This document shows, one piece after another, positions 39,964-48,093 of a stretch of DNA of 64,000 bases. The notes beneath the pieces are model-generated. The model saw only the letters and a program-made list of their open reading frames with translations. It was not told where the DNA came from and made no database searches. The stretch's first letter is position 1. Each line of letters starts with the position of its first letter. This DNA comes from Chelatococcus sambhunathii. GTDB taxonomy: Bacteria > Pseudomonadota > Alphaproteobacteria > Rhizobiales > Methylopilaceae. Position numbers and translations under genes: made by a program. Where the stretch lies: the NCBI GenBank assembly GCA_031316315.1, contig JADBEO010000006.1:62001-126000 (forward strand). Direction: 5' to 3'.

Positions 39964-39998
39964 CCCCCTCCCCCTTGCGGGGAGGGGAACAGCCGCGC
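39964..39998. repeat. Short GC-rich palindrome between fliR and flhB
   Basis: TTCCCCCCTCCCCC-ttgc-GGGGAGGGGAA, a hairpin sharing the CCCTCCCC/GGGGAGGG theme of the longer repeats at 38701 and 41098; possibly a minimal relative of them. Confidence 0.5.
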
Positions 39999-40026
39999 CT
40001 TCTCATGCGCCAACCCGGCCATCGCG

Positions 40027-40788
40027 TCAGCCTCCCGTCAGCATGCGGAAGGTGTCGCCGACGCCCGCGAGGAAGACGTTCATCAGCACGCCGACCACCA
40101 GCGCGAGCAACGCGAAGCCGGCCATCAACGACAGCGGCGCCGCGATGAAGAACACCTGCAGCTGCGGCATCAGCCGCGACAGCACGCCGAGGCCGACGTT
40201 GAAGATCATGCCGAAGACGAGAAACGGCGCCGAAAGCTGGATGCCGATCTTGAAGGCGTTGCCCATGGCGGTGGTCGCGAGCCGGGCCGCGTCGCCTGTG
40301 CCGGGGAAGTCGCCGGGGCGGAACGCGTCGTAGCTCGCCGCCACCGCGCCGATCGCAAGGTGATGGAGGTCGGTCGCGAAGATCATCGCGAGGCCGACGA
40401 GGGTCAGGAAGGTGCCGACGATCGCGCCCTGCTGGCCTTGCGTCGGATCGACGGTCATGACGAAGCCGAGGCCGAGCTGGTTGGCGATGACGTTGCCCGC
40501 GACCGACAGCGCCGACATCACGAACCGCCCGACCAGACCGAGCGCGAGGCCGACGGCGACCTCGGAGAGCAGCAGCAGGACGAGGCCCGCCGGGTCGGCG
40601 GCGTTCACCTGGTAGAGCGGGCGCGCGAACGGCCAGAACACGAAGGACAGCATGACCGCGACGGTCAGCCGGAAGCGCGGCGAGATGTTCTCCTCGCCGA
40701 GCGAGGGCAGCAGCATCACCAGCGCCCCGACCCTCGCCAGGATCAGCACGAAGGCGGCGACCTCATTGGGGAGGATCTGGAACGTCAT
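40027..40788 (-). CDS. fliR: Flagellar export-gate protein FliR
   Basis: 253-residue inner-membrane protein of the FliPQR export pore. Begins MTFQILPNEVAAFVLILARVGALVMLLPSLGE and has about six hydrophobic helices; VGLALGLVGRFVMSALSVAGNVIANQLGLGFVMTVDP and PFLVFGMIFNVGLGVLSRLMPQLQVFFIAAPLSL are typical of FliR. Between fliQ and flhB on the minus strand. Confidence 0.96.
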   Translation of the reverse strand: MTFQILPNEVAAFVLILARVGALVMLLPSLGEENISPRFRLTVAVMLSFVFWPFARPLYQVNAADPAGLVLLLLSEVAVGLALGLVGRFVMSALSVAGNVIANQLGLGFVMTVDPTQGQQGAIVGTFLTLVGLAMIFATDLHHLAIGAVAASYDAFRPGDFPGTGDAARLATTAMGNAFKIGIQLSAPFLVFGMIFNVGLGVLSRLMPQLQVFFIAAPLSLMAGFALLALVVGVLMNVFLAGVGDTFRMLTGG

Positions 40789-40813
40789 CCGGGGCGGCTT
40801 CCCGTCGGGCGAC

Positions 40814-41080
40814 TCACCCGCCCGAGGCGATCCTCGCAGCGATGCGGCCCATATGGCCAGCGAGCGCGTCTCCCATGAACGGCAGCGCCAGCAGCATCGC
40901 CGCGAACAGGGCGATGATCTTCGGCACGAAGACCAGCGTCATTTCCTGGATCTGAGTCAGCGCCTGGACCAGCGAAACCGCGACGCCGACGACCAGCGTC
41001 ACCATCATCAGCGGTCCGCCGACCTTGAGGATCGTCCACAGCCCGTCGCGGGCGACGTCGAGCACTTCGGCGCCTGTCAT
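40814..41080 (-). CDS. fliQ: Flagellar export-gate protein FliQ
   Basis: 88 residues, the family length, when started at ATG 41080 (MTGAEVLDVARDGLWTILKV); an ATG six codons upstream is also in frame. Two transmembrane helices with the conserved SLVQALTQIQEMTLVFVPKI segment between them. Forms the export pore with FliP (43760) and FliR (40027). Confidence 0.94.
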   Translation of the reverse strand: MTGAEVLDVARDGLWTILKVGGPLMMVTLVVGVAVSLVQALTQIQEMTLVFVPKIIALFAAMLLALPFMGDALAGHMGRIAARIASGG

Positions 41081-41097
41081 TGGTTCCGCTTTCTTCA

Positions 41098-41238
41098 TCC
41101 CTGCCCCGCGGCAGCGGGGAGGGCGGCCGAGCCGAAGGCGAGGTCGGGAGGGGAGTTGGATCGTAGCGCTTGACGTCGGATCGACCCCACCCGGCCGGCT
41201 TCGCCGTCCACCCTCCCCTCTTCGAGGGAGGGATAAGA
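41098..41238. repeat. Intergenic palindromic repeat, copy 2
   Basis: Shares with copy 1 (38701-38857) the start TCCCTGCCCCGCGGC-GCGGGGAGGGCGG, the block GACCCCACCCG, GGCTTCGCC and the end CACCCTCCCCTCTTCGAGGG. It fills the gap between fliQ and fliE. Same orientation as copy 1. Confidence 0.75.
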
Positions 41239-41242
41239 AAGA

Positions 41243-41557
41243 TCAGATCGGCATCCGCATGATCTCTTCATAGGCCGCGATCACCTTGTCGCGGACGCTG
41301 ACGAGCGTGTCGAGCGCGAGCTCGCTCTCGGCGACAGCGGTGACGACGTCGACGACGTCGCCCTTGCCGGAGATCGCCGCCATGGCCTTCGCGTCCGTCT
41401 GGCGGCCCTGTTCGGCGAAACCGGAGATCGCCTGTTCGAGCATGTCGCCGAAGGCGCCGGACTTCGGCGGGCCGCCGGCGGCGCCGATCCCGGAGGCCTG
41501 CCCCATCAGGTTCGAGACCGAGGCGTAGGCGTTGGCGGCGGCGGTCGGGCTGGTCAT
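41243..41557 (-). CDS. fliE: Flagellar hook-basal body protein FliE
   Basis: 104 residues joining the MS ring to the rod. The N-terminus is Ala/Gly-rich; the conserved C-terminal helices are FGDMLEQAISGFAEQGRQTDAKAMAAISG and VVDVVTAVAESELALDTLVSVRDKVIAAYEEIMRMPI. Third gene of the flgB operon, 11 nt after flgC. Confidence 0.93.
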   Translation of the reverse strand: MTSPTAAANAYASVSNLMGQASGIGAAGGPPKSGAFGDMLEQAISGFAEQGRQTDAKAMAAISGKGDVVDVVTAVAESELALDTLVSVRDKVIAAYEEIMRMPI

Positions 41558-41568
41558 GGCTTAAGGCC

Positions 41569-41979
41569 TCAGGCGCGCAGGATGTCGAGCGTGCGGGCGA
41601 TCATGCGGCGCGCCGCGCCCACCATGTTGAGATTCGCTTCGTAGGACCGCTGCGCCTCGCGCAGGTCCATCTGCTCGACGAGCGGATCGACGTTCGGCAG
41701 CAGCACGTTGCCCTTGGCGTCGGCGAGCGGATTGCCCGGATCGTAGCGGACCTTGAAGTCGGACGCGTCGCGCGCGACCCGGCCGAGGGTCACGACGTCG
41801 CTCGCGAGCTCGTCGTTGAACGAGGCCTTCATGGTCGGGACCTTGCGGCGGTAAGGCTCGCCGCCGGGCGTGCGCGCCGTGGAGTCCGCGTTGGCGATGT
41901 TCTCCGAGATGACCCGCATGCGGCCGGCCTGGGCCTTGAGGCCCGCGGCGGCGACGCCGATCGCGCGATTGAGGTCCAT
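41569..41979 (-). CDS. flgC: Flagellar basal-body rod protein FlgC
   Basis: 136-residue proximal rod subunit. Begins MDLNRAIGVAAAGLKAQAGRMRVISENIANADSTART (rod signature), contains VDPLVEQMDLREAQRSYEANLNMVGAARRMIARTLDIL at the C-terminus. 13 nt downstream of flgB. Confidence 0.95.
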   Translation of the reverse strand: MDLNRAIGVAAAGLKAQAGRMRVISENIANADSTARTPGGEPYRRKVPTMKASFNDELASDVVTLGRVARDASDFKVRYDPGNPLADAKGNVLLPNVDPLVEQMDLREAQRSYEANLNMVGAARRMIARTLDILRA

Positions 41980-41992
41980 CCGTCAGCCTCCC

Positions 41993-42379
41993 TCAGCCGC
42001 GGCGCCCGAGCGCGGTTCGGATCAGGCCGAGGCTCTTCTGGTAGAGCATCGCGGCCATCTGGTGGTCCATCTGGTTCTGGGCCGCCTTGGTCATCTGCTC
42101 TTCGAGCACGACAGTGTTGCCGTCCGGAGTGCGCTCGAAGTCGTCCTCCTTGCCCGGTCGGCCGGTCGGATCGACGGTCGCGAGCGACATGTGGCGCGCG
42201 TCGGTGCGCGCGGGGCCGATCGAAGGATTGTCGAAGTCTACGGCGGCCAGTTCATGCGCGCGGAAGTTCGGCGTCTGGGCGTTGGCGACGTTCTCCGCCA
42301 GGACCCCCTGGCGCGCCTCGTGCCAGCGCATCTTGGTCTTGAGCGCCGAAATCAGGGTCGGTTCGCCGATGCCGGTCAC
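41993..42379 (-). CDS. flgB: Flagellar basal-body rod protein FlgB
   Basis: 128-residue proximal rod subunit: LISALKTKMRWHEARQGVLAENVANAQTPNFRAHEL, a disordered middle, and EEQMTKAAQNQMDHQMAAMLYQKSLGLIRTALG. First gene of the minus-strand rod/export operon; the divergent control region with a CtrA box and a palindrome lies upstream. Confidence 0.95.
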   Translation of the reverse strand: MTGIGEPTLISALKTKMRWHEARQGVLAENVANAQTPNFRAHELAAVDFDNPSIGPARTDARHMSLATVDPTGRPGKEDDFERTPDGNTVVLEEQMTKAAQNQMDHQMAAMLYQKSLGLIRTALGRRG

Positions 42380-42434
42380 GAGCGGTTTCTCCTGCCGGGC
42401 GCGCGGTTCGATTTTCGCGATTTGCGGCGCCGGT

Positions 42435-42449
42435 CGGCAAAATCTGCCG
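42435..42449. promoter_or_regulatory. FlbD/ftr-like palindrome A (flgB-fliO)
   Basis: CGGCA-aaatc-TGCCG, a perfect 5-bp inverted repeat with 5-nt AT-rich spacer. The same GGCA-N5-TGCC core recurs at 51231 and 56447, always upstream of flagellar genes. Ten bases separate it from the CtrA box at 42459. Confidence 0.55.
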
Positions 42450-42458
42450 CCTGCATGG

Positions 42459-42473
42459 TTAACGCGCCGTTAA
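42459..42473. promoter_or_regulatory. CtrA box between flgB and fliO
   Basis: TTAA-cgcgccg-TTAA, an exact match to the CtrA consensus, 80 bp upstream of flgB and 152 bp upstream of fliO. A further TTAAG half-site follows at 42479. Expected to control early (class II) flagellar genes. Confidence 0.7.
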
Positions 42474-42624
42474 GAACGTTAAGTTTCCATTCACCTTCCG
42501 CGAGACTCTGTCTATGACGAACGGGCCGCTCGGGAGACGTAGAGCGCTGCTTCTAACGACCGAGCCGCTCGCCGGCGGCTGTCCGGGGCCCGCCGCCGCG
42601 CTCCGAAGAATGAGGTGACGCTTC

Positions 42625-43734
42625 GTGTTCGACTCGATCCTCGGCGGAATTCCGACGCCGCTCAAATTCATCCTGGCGTTCGCGATCGTCATTCTGCTCA
42701 TCGTGATCGCCGCGTGGCTGATCCGGCGCTTCGGCGCGCAAAGCATCGGAGGGTCCACGGTCTCCGGGCGTTCGAGACAGCCCCGCCTCGGCGTGCTCGA
42801 CGTTCTGAACATCGACGGCCGGCGCCGCTTGGTGATCGTGCGCCGGGACAATGTCGAGCATCTGGTCATGATCGGCGGGCCGAACGACGTCGTGGTCGAA
42901 AGCGGCATCCTGCGCGTCCCGGCCGGCATGGCGCCGCAGCGGGAGGCGCCGGTGATCGAGCCTCCGGCGGCCCGGACGACGCCGCCGCAGCCGGTGCCGG
43001 CTCCCGCCGCGCCGCGCGTCGGCCAGCCTCGCGCGGCCGAGATCGTTTCCGTCGACCAGCCCTCGCGCGCGCCGGCGCCTCAGGTCCAGTCGGCTCCGCC
43101 GCTCGTCCCGGCCCAGCCGTCCGCGCCGGCGGCCCCCGCCCCGGCGCCGAGGCCCGCGCCTCCCGCGCAGCTTCGCCCGTCCCAGGCGCCGGCCGCCGCC
43201 CGGCCGGAGCCGGCGCCGCGCGCGCCCGCCGCCGAGCCGCGCGCTCCGGCGCCTGAGGTTCGCGTCGCCGCGCCCGAGCCGCGCGCGGCGACGGCCGCAG
43301 CCGCTGGTCCGATCATCGCCGGCCCGGCGTCGAGGTCGCCTCATCCCGCCGCCGCTGCCCGGCCGAACGAGCTCGCGGAACGGCTCGCCGCAGCTTTGAA
43401 GCGTCCTGTCGTCGCCGTGCCTCGGGCGCCGGCGCCCGTCCCGGCGAAACCCGAAGCGGAGAGCGGCGACCCTCTGCCGCGCGCGATGCCGCCGATGACG
43501 TCGGCCCCAACGACCAAGCCTGAGGCGCCGGAGGCGGACGCCTCCAAGACCGAAGCCGCGACGCAGGAGCCTAAGCTCGACGCCGCCCCTTCGGCCGGTC
43601 CGAAGCAGGACAAGTCGGCCGCGCCCGAAGTGCGCGCCGAGCGCCGCGACGAGTCGGAAGAGGACGACGACTTCTCGCTCGAGGCCGAGATGGCCAGCCT
43701 GCTCGGCCGGGACATCGGCAAGCCGAAATCCTGA
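42625..43734 (+). CDS. fliO: FliO-like flagellar biosynthesis protein with long Pro/Ala-rich tail
   Basis: 369 residues. One transmembrane helix (about 13-34, LKFILAFAIVILLIVIAAWLI) is followed by a short FliO-type domain (RLGVLDVLNIDGRRRLVIVRRDNVEHLVMIGGPNDVVVE, about 55-95), then about 270 residues of Pro/Ala/Glu-rich, probably disordered sequence, ending in an acidic helix (ESEEDDDFSLEAEMASLLGRDIG). FliO assists assembly of the FliP pore. The fliP gene follows 25 nt later. FliO is poorly conserved, so the call rests on topology, the (R)LVIVRRDNVEHLVMIGGP block and position. Confidence 0.78.
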   Translation: MFDSILGGIPTPLKFILAFAIVILLIVIAAWLIRRFGAQSIGGSTVSGRSRQPRLGVLDVLNIDGRRRLVIVRRDNVEHLVMIGGPNDVVVESGILRVPAGMAPQREAPVIEPPAARTTPPQPVPAPAAPRVGQPRAAEIVSVDQPSRAPAPQVQSAPPLVPAQPSAPAAPAPAPRPAPPAQLRPSQAPAAARPEPAPRAPAAEPRAPAPEVRVAAPEPRAATAAAAGPIIAGPASRSPHPAAAARPNELAERLAAALKRPVVAVPRAPAPVPAKPEAESGDPLPRAMPPMTSAPTTKPEAPEADASKTEAATQEPKLDAAPSAGPKQDKSAAPEVRAERRDESEEDDDFSLEAEMASLLGRDIGKPKS

Positions 43735-43759
43735 CGGCCCGTCCGGAAGGAGGCGGGCG

Positions 43760-44515
43760 TTGGATCAGGGCCGCTCCCGACCGATGATCCGGCGCGGGGG
43801 ACGATGGGCGCTGGTCGCGCTCTCGAGCCTGGCCGCCGCGCCGGCCATCGCCCAGACGGTGACCCTCGACCTCGGCCAGGGCGGCGTCAGCGAGCGCGCC
43901 CTGCAGATCGTCGCGCTCATCACCGTCCTCAGCCTCGCGCCGTCCATCCTCGTGATGGTCACGAGCTTCACGCGCATCGTCGTGGTGCTGTCGCTGCTCA
44001 GAACCGCGATCGGAACCCAGACCGCGCCGCCGAACGCCGTCGTCACCGCGCTCGCTCTGTTCCTGACGGCCTTCGTGATGGGGCCGACCTTCCAGACCGC
44101 CTACAATGACGGGATCGCGCCGCGCATCGCCGGCCAGATCGACGACGCGACCGCCTTCCAGCGCACGGCGGCGCCGTTTCGCACCTTCATGCTCGCCCAT
44201 GTGCGCGAGAAGGACCTCGCGCTGTTCCAGGATCTTTCGCGGGAACCGCGGCCCGAGACGCCCGATCAGATCTCGCTTAGGGTGCTGGTCCCGGCCTTCA
44301 TGATCTCGGAGCTGCGGCGCGCCTTCGAGATCGGCTTCCTGCTGTTCGTGCCGTTCCTCGTGATCGACCTGGTCGTCGCCTCGGTGCTGATGTCGATGGG
44401 CATGATGATGCTGCCGCCGGCCATCGTCTCGCTGCCGTTCAAGCTGATCTTCTTCGTGCTGGTCGACGGCTGGAGCCTGGTGGCGGGAAGCCTCGTCCAG
44501 AGTTATGGGACGTAG
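43760..44515 (+). CDS. fliP: Flagellar export-pore protein FliP
   Basis: 251 residues of the FliPQR core. A TTG start is chosen because AAGGAGG lies 7 nt upstream; an ATG eight codons later has no such site. A signal sequence (WALVALSSLAAAPAIA) is followed by the FliP signature: LAPSILVMVTSFTRIVVVLSLLRTAIGTQTAPPNAV, LALFLTAFVMGPTF, LVPAFMISELRRAFEIGFLLFVPFLVIDLVVASVLMSMGMMMLPP. Cotranscribed with fliO; convergent with the AMIN/TPR gene. Confidence 0.95.
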   Translation: MDQGRSRPMIRRGGRWALVALSSLAAAPAIAQTVTLDLGQGGVSERALQIVALITVLSLAPSILVMVTSFTRIVVVLSLLRTAIGTQTAPPNAVVTALALFLTAFVMGPTFQTAYNDGIAPRIAGQIDDATAFQRTAAPFRTFMLAHVREKDLALFQDLSREPRPETPDQISLRVLVPAFMISELRRAFEIGFLLFVPFLVIDLVVASVLMSMGMMMLPPAIVSLPFKLIFFVLVDGWSLVAGSLVQSYGT

Positions 44516-44547
44516 GAAGCTCGGGGTTCGCCGAAACGGGTGTCCCG

Positions 44548-47500
44548 TCAGGCCTTCGACGGCGACTTGTCGGCGGAAGGCTTCTCCGGGTTCGACGCCT
44601 GCCCCGGAACGGGATCGGAGGCGCCGCGCCGGTACTCGTCGAGGAAGGCCTGGAAGCTCGACGTCGCGGCGACCGATCGAGCGACCTCTCGGAAGGCGTC
44701 GCCGCGCGCCTCGACCGGCGCGGTGACGATCTCGAAAGACTTGGCCTCGGGGCTGTCGGCCATCTTCGCCGCGTATTTCTGGCGGATGCGGTCGACCGCG
44801 AGCCCGTCGCCGGCGAGCGCCGCGGCGATGGCGGCGCGCATGACGTTCGCGCGCTGCAAGGGGTCGAGCGGCTCGGGCCGCCGCCAGACGGAGCCGAGCG
44901 CCGCCTCCAGCGCCTCGCCGGCCTCCGGCCAGCGCCTCGCCGACCACAGGATGTCGGCCCGCAGCGCGCGTCCTTCGGCGCCCTCGAGTCCGTCCGCCAT
45001 TTCGAGAGCGAGATCGACGCGGCCAGTCTCCGCCAGGGCGCGCGCCTCGAGCCGGGTCCGGGTCTTGAGCAGGCCCGCGGGAAGGTCGGCCTGCCGCGTC
45101 CTGCGGAGCATCTCGACCGCCTTGGCGGGCTTGCCGTTCATGAGATCGATGAGAGCGGCCCGCGAGGCGACCTGCGCGCGCGCGGCGCCCGTCAGTCGGT
45201 TCTCGATCTGGTAGCCGAGCAGCTCCGCGGCCTGGTCCAGCAGATCGACCTCGACCAGCTTGTCGGCCAGGCGCCGCACCAGTTCGTCGCCGCGCTTGCC
45301 GCCCGGCAGCAGCTCCTTGAAGTCGTAGAACAGCGCGAGCGCGTCGAGCCTCGGCATCTTGTCGACGCCGCCCCCGAGGAACAGGTCGGTGAAGCGCTCC
45401 TGCATCCGGTCCTGCACGGCGCGGGTGTCGTCCGCGTCGGGGAAGGCTTCGACCGCGGTTCGCAGCGTCGAGAACGCATCGCGCCAGCGCCCGGCCGCGC
45501 CGTAGAGGTCGGTAAGGCGCGCGAGCGCCTCGGCCTCGATCCGGTCTCCGCGCCAGCCGGTCGTGAGGCGCTCCAGACGCGTGATGGCGTCGTTCGCCGA
45601 CACGGACTTCATCTTCCGTCCAAGCAAGATGGAGCGGAGCTCAGCCTCCGCCGCAGCCGCCGGCTCGCCCCGCCGCGCGACGGCCGCGAGGGCGCGATCC
45701 GCCTTGTCGAGATGCCCCATCCCTTCCTCGATCCGGGCGCGCAGGATCTCGCGCGCGCCCAGACCCTCGGTCGTCGGCAGGATCTCGAGGTCGCGATAGA
45801 GCGCTTCGGCCCTGGCGACGTCGCCGGCCTCCAACGCAAGGCGGACGCCGAGCGCCGTGAAGCGCGCCTTCAGCTCGGCCGGGAGCTGTCCGATGACGAC
45901 GCCGCCTTCCTTGAGCGCGTCGCGCGCCTGGTCGAGCCGGCCCGACAGCTCCTCCGCGGCGGCGCGCCAGAGGGCGGCCTCGGGCCGCATGCGCAGGCTC
46001 GGAAGCGACAGGATCGCAAGGGCGGCGTTGGGGCGGCCGAGCTCCACGGCGGCCGCGGCCCGGAGCAGGCCGATGCGCGGATCGCGTTCGGACAGCCCGG
46101 CGTCCTCGACGAGAGCGCCGAGAACCGCGGCCGAATCGGCGGCCCGGCCGCGAGCCTGGTAGAACTCGGCGAGCGCCAGGCGCGCCGCCGGCCGGTCCTG
46201 CGGCGTCGAGAGCGCCGCCGCGCGCATGAGCTCGTTCTCGCGTTCCGCGAACGGGACGGCGTTGGCCGCCGCCCAGCTCGCCGCGTCCATCACGAGATCG
46301 CCAACCTCTTCGGCCGGCCTTCCGGACTGGACCGCAAGCGAAGGCGACAGCGTCAGCCCGCCGGGGCGCTCGATGGAGATACGCTCGATCGAGGCGACCA
46401 CCGCGACGTCGTCGGAGTTGAGATTGAGCGCCAGCCCCTGCGCCGACGGCAGCGCCGTGAACTCGACGAACTGCCGCAGGGCCGGCAGGTGGCGCGCCGG
46501 CGCGCCGACGGTGACGACAGCGAGCCTGTCGCCGATTTCGGGGTCGGCGATCGATCGCACCGTCCCGAGGGCCGGAAGCTCGGCCTGGAGGGCGGGCTGG
46601 CCGCCGCGGTCCGCGGCGGGCGCGAACTCGATCGGTCCGCTGCGGGTCGTCACGTCGTCGCCGAGCGCGACGACCCAGGCGTCGCCCTCGGCGGATACCG
46701 AGACGAGCCGCGGCTCCGCCAGCCTTATCCGCGCCGCCCGGCCGCGCTCGATCTCGACCGGCTCGACGCCGAGGATCGCGCCGCCGGAGCTGGCCGCGAA
46801 GCCGTCGAGCTTCAGCGGCGCGGGATCGTCGAACACCACCCACAGCGTCTTCCCGCGTTCGAACACGGCCGCGGCCGTCGGCCGTGCGAAGGGGAACGTC
46901 AGTCGAAGCGACTGCCCGACGCGGCGGATCGACGGGGCGTCGGGACGGGCGGCGGCGAGCGGCGGGCGGTCCGGCGCGACAGCCGCCGGCTTTGCTGCGG
47001 GATCGGCGGTCGGCGTCGACGCCTTCGCCGCGACCGGCTCGGCCGGCGCGGGCGCCTTCGGCGCGGGATCGGGCGCCGAGACCTTCGCGCCATGCGCCCC
47101 CGCCGCCGCGGAAGCTGCGGGTGCCGGCTCGCCGTGCGCGGGGGCCGTCGCGCCGCGCTCCGGCTCGTGGCGGTCCGGGGCGGCCGCCGGCGCGGCGCCG
47201 TCCTCAGCGGCGGCCTGCTTCGGAGCGTCGTCGCGGTCGATGTCGAGGATGAAATCGCCGTCCTCGCGGAAGCCCCGCACGGCGCCCGTCCCGGGCGCTG
47301 GCACGGTGATCGACAGGCCCCTGTCGGTGCGCCGCGCCTCGATGCCGGCGAATTCCAGCGGCAGGCGAAGCTTGGCGGCGGCGAGATCGAACAGGTAGGG
47401 CGCGTCGATCTTCACCGCGACGGTCGGCCCCGAGCGCCGATAGTCGATGGGCGAGTCGGCGCCGAGACGGAAGATCAGGCGGCGGAACGTCGGGTGGGTC

Positions 47501-48009
47501 GCGCCCTCGATCGTGAGGACCCGCTGCGGGTCGGCCCTGAGGCGCGCCTCCTCGGCCTTGAGCGATCGCGCCTCGCGCGCCTCGCGGCTCAGCTGCTCGA
47601 TGACGTCCTTCGGGATCGGCGGCGGCAGGCCTTTCCAGTCGTTCGGCAGCAGATCGATGAAATAGCGGTCGCCGGCGGAGGTCGAGACGAGCCGAACGGC
47701 CCCGTTGAGCGCCAGGCGGATCGCGGAGCCGTCCGGGTCGCGACGGACCGCGCCGATCAGTCCGCCGAGGCCGCGTCCGAGCTCCTGGCTCTTGATCTCG
47801 ACGGGCTCGGAGAAGCTGATGACGAGAACGTTGTTGGCGAGCCGCGCCTGCGTCTCCGGCGGCTGGTCGAAGACGAGCTGGATGCGGGTGTAGCCCTCCG
47901 GCGCCGTCGCCGCCGTCACCGTCGCGGTCGCGGCGCGTGCGCCTGCGGCCGCGCCGAAGCTCAGCGCGCAGGCCAAGGCCGCAATGACCGTCCGCAATCG
48001 AAGGGCCAA
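44548..48009 (-). CDS. Large periplasmic protein with AMIN-like modules and TPR-like helical repeats in the motor operon
   Basis: 1153 residues. Signal peptide 1-26 (ending ARA). At least three AMIN-like beta modules are visible: about 30-125 (YTRIQLVFDQPPETQARLANNVLVISF ... DRYFIDLLP), 165-258 (PTFRRLIFRLGADSPIDYRRSG ... GDFILDID) and 368-470 (QSLRLTFPFARPTAAAVFERGKTLWVVFDDPAPL ... GDAWVVALG), the last two separated by a Pro/Ala linker. From about 600 to 1120 the protein is a helical repeat solenoid (RLALAEFYQARGRAADSAAVLGALVE, RWRDAFSTLRTAVEAFPD). AMIN domains target envelope proteins to peptidoglycan. The gene ends the fliL-fliM-DUF6468-motE unit, suggesting a role around the stator or motor. 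No named family is recognised; domain calls are by eye. Confidence 0.7.
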   Translation of the reverse strand: MALRLRTVIAALACALSFGAAAGARAATATVTAATAPEGYTRIQLVFDQPPETQARLANNVLVISFSEPVEIKSQELGRGLGGLIGAVRRDPDGSAIRLALNGAVRLVSTSAGDRYFIDLLPNDWKGLPPPIPKDVIEQLSREAREARSLKAEEARLRADPQRVLTIEGATHPTFRRLIFRLGADSPIDYRRSGPTVAVKIDAPYLFDLAAAKLRLPLEFAGIEARRTDRGLSITVPAPGTGAVRGFREDGDFILDIDRDDAPKQAAAEDGAAPAAAPDRHEPERGATAPAHGEPAPAASAAAGAHGAKVSAPDPAPKAPAPAEPVAAKASTPTADPAAKPAAVAPDRPPLAAARPDAPSIRRVGQSLRLTFPFARPTAAAVFERGKTLWVVFDDPAPLKLDGFAASSGGAILGVEPVEIERGRAARIRLAEPRLVSVSAEGDAWVVALGDDVTTRSGPIEFAPAADRGGQPALQAELPALGTVRSIADPEIGDRLAVVTVGAPARHLPALRQFVEFTALPSAQGLALNLNSDDVAVVASIERISIERPGGLTLSPSLAVQSGRPAEEVGDLVMDAASWAAANAVPFAERENELMRAAALSTPQDRPAARLALAEFYQARGRAADSAAVLGALVEDAGLSERDPRIGLLRAAAAVELGRPNAALAILSLPSLRMRPEAALWRAAAEELSGRLDQARDALKEGGVVIGQLPAELKARFTALGVRLALEAGDVARAEALYRDLEILPTTEGLGAREILRARIEEGMGHLDKADRALAAVARRGEPAAAAEAELRSILLGRKMKSVSANDAITRLERLTTGWRGDRIEAEALARLTDLYGAAGRWRDAFSTLRTAVEAFPDADDTRAVQDRMQERFTDLFLGGGVDKMPRLDALALFYDFKELLPGGKRGDELVRRLADKLVEVDLLDQAAELLGYQIENRLTGAARAQVASRAALIDLMNGKPAKAVEMLRRTRQADLPAGLLKTRTRLEARALAETGRVDLALEMADGLEGAEGRALRADILWSARRWPEAGEALEAALGSVWRRPEPLDPLQRANVMRAAIAAALAGDGLAVDRIRQKYAAKMADSPEAKSFEIVTAPVEARGDAFREVARSVAATSSFQAFLDEYRRGASDPVPGQASNPEKPSADKSPSKA

Positions 48010-48093
48010 CGCCGGCTCCCGTCGCAGCGCGGCGACGAAGCCGCGCGCCCCGAGTCTTACCCGGTCAGGGTTGGCAAGGCGTTACCGCGCCCC

